Assembly (NCBI GenBank): GCA_002731985.1 | Contig: PCCT01000012.1 | Span: 1 to 9,525 of the forward strand | Length of the DNA: 9,525 nucleotides | Source: Nitrospinota bacterium | Lineage (GTDB): Bacteria; Nitrospinota; Nitrospinia; Nitrospinales; VA-1 | Direction of reading: 5' to 3' | Shown: positions 5,690 to 9,525 of the stretch, one piece after another | Layout: every line of letters begins with the position of its first letter | Numbering within the stretch: the stretch's first letter is position 1 | Translations under genes and position numbers: made by a program | The notes under the pieces: generated by a model | What the model saw: only the letters and a program-made list of their open reading frames with translations | Told to the model about the DNA's origin: nothing | Database searches by the model: none

Positions 5690-6922
5690 ATGTCCAACCT
5701 GAATGCCCAAGAAGAAGGAAAAGCTGCAGACTGGGTTCCTGCAGGTGATTTGCAGGAAGAGGTTTCCCTTGAGAAGATGTTAGAACTGCCGCGTGAAACT
5801 ATTTTCATGACAGGAAGTGAAGCGGCCCGGGAGTCCATCCGCAGAGCCAATGTGGATATGGCTATCGCCTATCCCATCACCCCGCAGTCTGAAACGATGC
5901 AACAGGTAGGTTATTTGTACGATGAAGGCTATATCAAGGATTATTATCGTGCTGAAGAAGAGATCGGTACCATGTCCGCTATTTGTGGCGCCTCCCGTGC
6001 GGGTGTGCGAAGTCTTACCGCTACATCAGGTCCGGGCTTGATGAGAGGGTTGGAAGCGATCAGTTCCTGGCCGGGGGCGCGTACTCCAATTGTCATGCTC
6101 GATATGTGTAGGGTTATTAACACCCCGCTGGCAATTCAGCCTGATAACATTGAAATTTCATTTTTACTCGATACCGGTATGTTGGTATTGCACGGTGAAA
6201 ACCAGCAGGACTTCTACGATTACCCACTGGCGGCATTCATGGCTAGCGAACAAGTCGATGTAACCCTGCCTTGTACCGTATGTGTGGACGGTTTCTTTGT
6301 AACTCATGCCCGCGGTAACGTTTCAATGATTGATAAAAAATATAAATTACCACCTCGGGATGGCTGGAGGTCTGCTGTTCCCGCAATGGATAACGAAAAT
6401 CCACCGGCACGTTTATCTCGTGACGCTCCAATCCAGAAAAGTAACTTCATCAGCTATCACATGCATGCGGCCTGGCAACAGGAAGTTTTCGCGGCAGTTG
6501 AGCGTTCGGCAAAATATTTTGATAAATACCTTGGCGGCTTGATCGAAGTCGTCAATCCGGGTGCCGATACAATGATCATCGCCTCAGGAGCGGCGGTATC
6601 CCAGGCTCGGGAAGCCGTACGCCAAGAAGGAGAAAAAGGCAACAGTGTTGGGCTCATCAAAGTGAAGACTATTCGCCCCTGGCCCAAAAAGCAGATCATT
6701 GACGCGGCAAAACACGCTAAAACAATTCTCGTTCCAGAGTTCAATCATGCTGGCTGGCTGCATAAAGATGTATGTGCCACCCTGTATGGAAAATGTGAAG
6801 CCGCAATATACAATGGCCCCAGAGTTTTTGGCGGCATGACTATGCCGACTGAAATGATCCTTGACTGGTTGACAGAAATTCGAGAGAAAAAACAATCTGG
6901 AAACTTCTTTGTAACAGCTTAA
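5690..6922 (+). CDS. porA: 2-oxoacid:ferredoxin oxidoreductase, alpha subunit
   Basis: This is the alpha subunit of a split, thiamine-diphosphate-dependent enzyme that interconverts a 2-oxoacid with acyl-CoA and CO2 using ferredoxin, in the cytoplasm. The 410-residue protein has an extra N-terminal arm of about 35 residues, then the pyrimidine-binding domain with the hallmark YPITPQSET (61-69). An acidic AEEE (88-91) stands at the usual cofactor-activating glutamate position, followed by TSGPGLMRGLE (112-122). The C-terminal transketolase-C-like domain starts near 285 (EVVNPGADTMIIASG) and includes KVKTIRPWP (324-332). A strong Shine-Dalgarno GGAGG lies 6 nt before the ATG. It heads an operon with beta, gamma and delta. 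Substrate cannot be read directly: pyruvate (PorA), 2-oxoglutarate (ForA/KorA) or another 2-oxoacid are all possible. The sucCD genes 2 kb upstream favour 2-oxoglutarate. The symbol denotes the family, not the substrate. Confidence 0.92.
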   Translation: MSNLNAQEEGKAADWVPAGDLQEEVSLEKMLELPRETIFMTGSEAARESIRRANVDMAIAYPITPQSETMQQVGYLYDEGYIKDYYRAEEEIGTMSAICGASRAGVRSLTATSGPGLMRGLEAISSWPGARTPIVMLDMCRVINTPLAIQPDNIEISFLLDTGMLVLHGENQQDFYDYPLAAFMASEQVDVTLPCTVCVDGFFVTHARGNVSMIDKKYKLPPRDGWRSAVPAMDNENPPARLSRDAPIQKSNFISYHMHAAWQQEVFAAVERSAKYFDKYLGGLIEVVNPGADTMIIASGAAVSQAREAVRQEGEKGNSVGLIKVKTIRPWPKKQIIDAAKHAKTILVPEFNHAGWLHKDVCATLYGKCEAAIYNGPRVFGGMTMPTEMILDWLTEIREKKQSGNFFVTA

Positions 6923-6988
6923 TTTTAAGTTACCTGTTTCAGTAGTCCAGCTGAGGAAAGTATTTTTTTAGCTGTTAGTTCGTAATCA

Positions 6989-7005
6989 CGGTTTTTTAAA
7001 AACCG
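6989..7005. repeat. AT-rich perfect dyad between alpha and beta genes
   Basis: CGGTTTTT (6989-6996) and AAAAACCG (6998-7005) are exact reverse complements around one base. The pair lies in the unusually long 129-nt gap between two subunits of one enzyme. In RNA it would be a modest hairpin near the 3' side of the alpha message, without a T-run after it. It could be a processing or stability element, a weak attenuator, or a protein-binding site. The rest of the gap is AT-rich and holds no gene. Confidence 0.45.
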
Positions 7006-7051
7006 AAACACATATAAATTAAATACAATAACTTTAAAAAGGGGAAAAATT

Positions 7052-7912
7052 ATGTCCCTCGATACTGTAAAACCATCTCCTGGTTTTTTGGAGCATTTAC
7101 CGATTGAGTATAGAGACCTCGTTGAGCACGGTCCTTATGGTCAGCAGAAAAAAGTAACTGATCTGGGAAAATTCAAGGAACTGGGGGAAGAACATCCCAT
7201 GTGCGCCGGTTGCGCCATGTCCTTGTTTATCAGACTTGTATTTCTGGGTTTGCCCAAACCTGAACACACCGTAATAGTTGGAACCGCCGGTTGTGGCCGC
7301 TTGGCCATTTCACAGGGTAACGTCCCGTTCGTTTACGGCAACTATGGAGACACCAACGCGGTGGCTACAGGAATAAAGCGTGGTCTTGAACTCCGGTTCC
7401 CTGAGCAGGATAAAGACGTAGTGGTCATGTGTGGTGACGGCGGCTTGGTAGACATTGGTTTTCAGGGCCTGATGCACAGTTGGTTCCGTCATGAAAAATT
7501 TACGACCATCTTGCTCGATAACGAAGTCTACGGAAATACTGGTGGACAGGAAAGCGGCATGACTCAAAAGGGACAGATCATGAAGATGTCTCCGCGAGGC
7601 AAAAAAGATGATAAAATGGACATGATGGGTCTGGCTAAGGTTGCCAAACTGGATTATGTGGCTAGAATCACCCCCACCAATCCAAGCCGTGTGGTCCGTA
7701 CAGTAAAACGTGCGATTCATGTCGCCCGTGAGTTTGGTTCAACTTATGTTCAGGCGTACACTTCCTGCAATATTGAGTATTCCATTCCAACTCCAGATGT
7801 CATGCAAGACGCGTTTGACATGGAAAAAGAGCGGTACGGTTTCGAAGAAATAATTTCTGATCGTGCCAAAGCATATTTGGATGAAATTGAAAAGAAAAAG
7901 AAAAAGAAATAA
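7052..7912 (+). CDS. porB: 2-oxoacid:ferredoxin oxidoreductase, beta subunit (thiamine diphosphate-binding)
   Basis: This is the beta subunit that holds thiamine diphosphate and the proximal 4Fe-4S cluster of the enzyme. The diphosphate-binding motif is clear: CGDGG (127-131), then DNEVYGNTGGQ (156-166), the TGGQ ending being typical of the PorB family. Candidate cluster ligands are C51 and C54 (MCAGCAM), C81 (TAGCG) and C239 (TSCNIEY), the spacing pattern seen in PorB proteins. Length (286) is close to the family norm. The last six residues are all lysine, encoded by a purine-only run, and are unlikely to be part of the fold. AAGGGG 7 nt before the ATG is a good ribosome-binding site. It follows alpha by 129 nt and precedes gamma by 14 nt. 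Substrate choice is not readable from these motifs. Confidence 0.93.
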   Translation: MSLDTVKPSPGFLEHLPIEYRDLVEHGPYGQQKKVTDLGKFKELGEEHPMCAGCAMSLFIRLVFLGLPKPEHTVIVGTAGCGRLAISQGNVPFVYGNYGDTNAVATGIKRGLELRFPEQDKDVVVMCGDGGLVDIGFQGLMHSWFRHEKFTTILLDNEVYGNTGGQESGMTQKGQIMKMSPRGKKDDKMDMMGLAKVAKLDYVARITPTNPSRVVRTVKRAIHVAREFGSTYVQAYTSCNIEYSIPTPDVMQDAFDMEKERYGFEEIISDRAKAYLDEIEKKKKKK

Positions 7913-7926
7913 CCAGGAGGAAAATC

Positions 7927-8640
7927 ATGTCATTTAAGCGTTATAACGTCCGCATGGCGGGAATTGGAGGGCAAGGTGTGGTCACCGCCTCGCATATTCT
8001 AAGTAACGGAGTAGTAATCTCCGGAGGCCACAGTTCACTTGTTCCTTTTTTCGGATCGGAAAAACGGAACGCGCCGGTAGAAAGTTATGTCCGCATTTCC
8101 CAGGAAGTGATTTACGAAATCGGCGAAATCATCTACCCGAACATCATTATGATTTTCCATGCATCGGTAATCACATTGGGGAAATCATACACCATGCCAT
8201 TTTACACTGGACTGAAAGAAGGCGGAGTCATCCTTATCAACAGTAAGACTCCTATTAATTTCAGTGCTGATGAGCAAAGGGAAATGGACGCAATTAATGC
8301 CAAGGTCTACTATGTCCCTTGTACGGAAATGGCCAATGAAGTCGCTAAAACAGAGCTGGCCACAAACATGGCCATGTGTGGAGCGATTGCTGCGGTTTTA
8401 GGGATGCCCGATGTCAAATCACTCGGAGCATCTGTTAAAGACCGGTTTATCGGAAAAGGAATTGTTACTTCTGGTGGAACCGCCGCACTGGATAGTGCGA
8501 TTGAGAAAAAATTCGCCAAGAAAGCAAAACTCCTCGAGGCCAATATGAAAACATTACGTGCCACATACCAATATGTAATCGATCAGGGTTGGGCTCATAA
8601 AGATGCCGTGCTTCCCGAGGAAGAGGCTGTCACTGTTTAA
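7927..8640 (+). CDS. porG: 2-oxoacid:ferredoxin oxidoreductase, gamma subunit
   Basis: This is the gamma subunit, a Rossmann-like domain that contacts CoA and the other subunits. The N-terminal motif GIGGQGVVTAS (12-22) is diagnostic of the PorG/KorC family. It is followed by a GSEKRNAPVESYVRIS segment (43-58), the counterpart of the family's G-x-E-x-R-G-G region, and by NMAMCGAIAAV (147-157) in the second half. The 237-residue length is slightly longer than typical, with an acidic C-terminal tail (EEEAVTV). AGGAGG stands 6 nt before the ATG, and the 14-nt gap from the beta gene indicates co-translation on one message. Gamma is a separate gene here and not fused to alpha, which marks the archaeal-like or Aquificales-like split architecture and excludes the single-chain pyruvate enzyme. 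Confidence 0.92.
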   Translation: MSFKRYNVRMAGIGGQGVVTASHILSNGVVISGGHSSLVPFFGSEKRNAPVESYVRISQEVIYEIGEIIYPNIIMIFHASVITLGKSYTMPFYTGLKEGGVILINSKTPINFSADEQREMDAINAKVYYVPCTEMANEVAKTELATNMAMCGAIAAVLGMPDVKSLGASVKDRFIGKGIVTSGGTAALDSAIEKKFAKKAKLLEANMKTLRATYQYVIDQGWAHKDAVLPEEEAVTV

Positions 8641-8660
8641 TCTTTTTTACTGGAGATAAA

Positions 8661-8924
8661 ATGTATTACATTGCTGAAGTGGACAAAGGTATTTGTTCCG
8701 CAAAGAATTGCCATCTGTGCACAACCTACTGCCCAGAGACGAATTGCATCAACTACAGTGAAAAAGACAAGTCTGCCTACATTTCTGTTGACCGGTGCAA
8801 GGCATGTGAAATCTGCGTATATATATGCCGGGATGTGGCAAAGAATGATGCTATCAAGATGAAATGGGTTGAAGAGCTTGACGAAGGTTTCATGATCAAG
8901 AAATCCGGCATTATTCTGCGTTAG
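8661..8924 (+). CDS. porD: 2-oxoacid:ferredoxin oxidoreductase, delta subunit (2x[4Fe-4S] ferredoxin-like)
   Basis: This 87-residue electron-transfer subunit carries electrons between the beta-subunit cluster and external ferredoxin. The second cluster motif is canonical: C46-x2-C49-x2-C52-x3-C56. The first is relaxed: C12-x4-C17-x2-C20-x3-C24-P, with a ninth cysteine at C29 and another possible ligand arrangement. It ends in a short helical/beta tail after residue 60. GGAG lies 5 nt before the ATG and the gene follows gamma by 20 nt, so it belongs to the same operon. It is the last gene before a strong terminator. Placing the delta gene after gamma differs from the order I recall in Hydrogenobacter, where it precedes alpha. 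Its association with the operon is firm; the cofactor content of the first site is inferred. Confidence 0.9.
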   Translation: MYYIAEVDKGICSAKNCHLCTTYCPETNCINYSEKDKSAYISVDRCKACEICVYICRDVAKNDAIKMKWVEELDEGFMIKKSGIILR

Positions 8925-8946
8925 TCTCGTCTTACATAATTTTTAG

Positions 8947-8989
8947 AAAAAGGTATTTGAGCGCCAGGAAGCTTAAATACCTTTTTTTT
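8947..8989 (+). terminator. Strong intrinsic terminator of the oxidoreductase operon
   Basis: AAAAAGGTATTTGAGC (8947-8962) pairs with the segment 8971-8986 over 16 positions, with one G-T wobble and an 8-nt loop (8963-8970). The right arm runs into eight T residues (8982-8989). It lies 22 nt after the delta stop codon. The A-rich left flank would also allow termination on the opposite strand. Confidence 0.93.
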
Positions 8990-9026
8990 ATCCAACAACC
9001 TTTTAGCGAAAAAGAAAACTTCTATT

Positions 9027-9443
9027 ATGGAAAAAACGTTTGCCATCATCAAACCGGACGCAGTTGAGCGAAACCTGATTGGAAAAATTTTGGAACGAAT
9101 TGAAGGAAATGGATTCCGGATTGTCGCCATGAAACGAGTCCTCCTCACTCTACCCGTAGCACAGGGTTTTTATCACGTCCATAAGGAGCGGCCTTTCTTT
9201 AAGGACCTGACAGAATATATGTGTACTGGTCCGGTTGTCCTGCTGGTATTTGAGAAAGAAGGAGCGATTAAAGCATGGCGGGAATTGATGGGAGCGACAA
9301 ATCCTGCAGATGCGGACGCAGGAACTATTCGCAAAGATTTTGCCATCGACCTGGAGAAGAATTCGGTTCACGGATCGGATGCGCGGGACACTGCGGCTTT
9401 TGAAATTTCATATTTTTTCAGCCAAACCGAAATTTTATCTTGA
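9027..9443 (+). CDS. ndk: Nucleoside diphosphate kinase
   Basis: Ndk transfers the gamma-phosphate between nucleoside triphosphates and diphosphates through a phosphohistidine, keeping NTP and dNTP pools balanced in the cytoplasm. The protein is 138 residues, normal for the family. It opens with [10 protein letters not shown], with K9 in the conserved position, and carries the active-site signature NSVHGSD with catalytic H115. RPFF (55-58) and the C-terminal EISYFF also match the family. RKDFA (102-106) replaces the more usual R-G-D-F/Y-G/A, a minor change. No strong Shine-Dalgarno is visible; the start is set by the conserved N-terminus. It begins only 37 nt after the terminator of the preceding operon, so its promoter is either readthrough-dependent or lies upstream of the hairpin. 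It may support SucCD, which produces or uses NTP. Confidence 0.96.
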   Translation: MEKTFAIIKPDAVERNLIGKILERIEGNGFRIVAMKRVLLTLPVAQGFYHVHKERPFFKDLTEYMCTGPVVLLVFEKEGAIKAWRELMGATNPADADAGTIRKDFAIDLEKNSVHGSDARDTAAFEISYFFSQTEILS

Positions 9444-9451
9444 TTTTTACT

Positions 9452-9469
9452 AACCCTGACCAGAGGGTT
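9452..9469 (+). promoter_or_regulatory. Hairpin containing the ribosome-binding site of the next gene
   Basis: AACCCT (9452-9457) pairs perfectly with AGGGTT (9464-9469) across a 6-nt loop. The right arm includes most of AGAGGG (9462-9467), the likely Shine-Dalgarno of the ATG at 9475. It could mask the ribosome-binding site, or act as a weak end signal for ndk, although only three T residues follow. Confidence 0.35.
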
Positions 9470-9474
9470 TCCCC

Positions 9475-9525
9475 ATGCAGGGCACAAAAAATCTCACAAC
9501 TATTTTATTTACAATAGCACTGTCG
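9475..9525 (+). CDS. Start of a gene with signal-peptide or membrane-anchor-like N-terminus (3' end outside window)
   Basis: Seventeen codons are visible before the window ends. They encode a short lysine-bearing start followed by a hydrophobic run (LTTILFTIALS), as in a Sec signal peptide or N-terminal membrane anchor. AGAGGG lies 7 nt before the ATG. It follows ndk by 31 nt in the same direction and may be co-transcribed. Too little is visible to assign a family. Confidence 0.45.
   Translation, partial: MQGTKNLTTILFTIALS

Noticed and set aside
7885..7909. Purine-only run encoding six lysines as a frameshift or slippage site
   Set aside because: The frame ends cleanly at a TAA 14 nt before the gamma start, so a simple lysine tail explains it; no second product frame is evident.

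Overview
The window reads as a chromosomal segment of a bacterium that fixes carbon by the reductive (reverse) TCA cycle, or at least runs its 2-oxoacid chemistry through ferredoxin. The evidence is a complete succinyl-CoA synthetase pair (sucC-sucD) followed on the same strand by a split, multi-subunit 2-oxoacid:ferredoxin oxidoreductase (alpha, beta, gamma and a ferredoxin-like delta on separate genes, plus a possible fifth small subunit), then nucleoside diphosphate kinase. Split four/five-subunit enzymes of this kind are known from Aquificales (Hydrogenobacter), Nitrospira and Nitrospina. The moderate base composition and the mixture of neighbours make a Nitrospinota- or Nitrospirota-like organism my best guess, but this is inference and not proven by the sequence.

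Layout: 1-584 (minus) is the 5' part of a DEDDy-type 3'-5' exonuclease that runs off the left edge. 585-1734 holds no intact gene. It contains a decayed fliD (flagellar filament cap) 5' fragment, about 836-1543, whose start codon reads ATA and whose frame breaks near 1497, with most of the gene missing. 1735-3761 is the overlapping sucCD pair with a candidate sigma70 promoter. 3924-4121 is a small double zinc-ribbon protein, convergent with a DUF1841-family gene (4172-4600, minus); between them lies a heptad NNNGTTC repeat. 4713-4997 (minus) is an unrecognised 94-residue protein. It is divergent from an unrecognised 109-residue protein (5166-5495, plus), and their shared control region carries a perfect 9-bp inverted repeat.

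5508-8924 is the oxidoreductase unit: a near-consensus sigma70 promoter (TTGACA-N17-TATTAT) framed by a 9-bp inverted repeat, a leader of about 130 nt, then alpha, beta, gamma and delta, closed by a very strong intrinsic terminator at 8947-8989. ndk follows only 37 nt after the terminator, and a new gene with a signal-peptide-like start begins at 9475 and runs off the right edge.

How they work together: SucCD makes succinyl-CoA from succinate, CoA and NTP. A 2-oxoglutarate:ferredoxin oxidoreductase would carboxylate succinyl-CoA to 2-oxoglutarate with reduced ferredoxin, and Ndk balances nucleoside triphosphates. The proximity to sucCD favours 2-oxoglutarate over pyruvate as substrate, but the sequence alone does not settle it. 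I found no CRISPR, insertion sequence, tRNA or rRNA, and nothing I would call a wholly new system. The best leads are the possible epsilon subunit, the control regions around the oxidoreductase, and the decaying flagellar gene.
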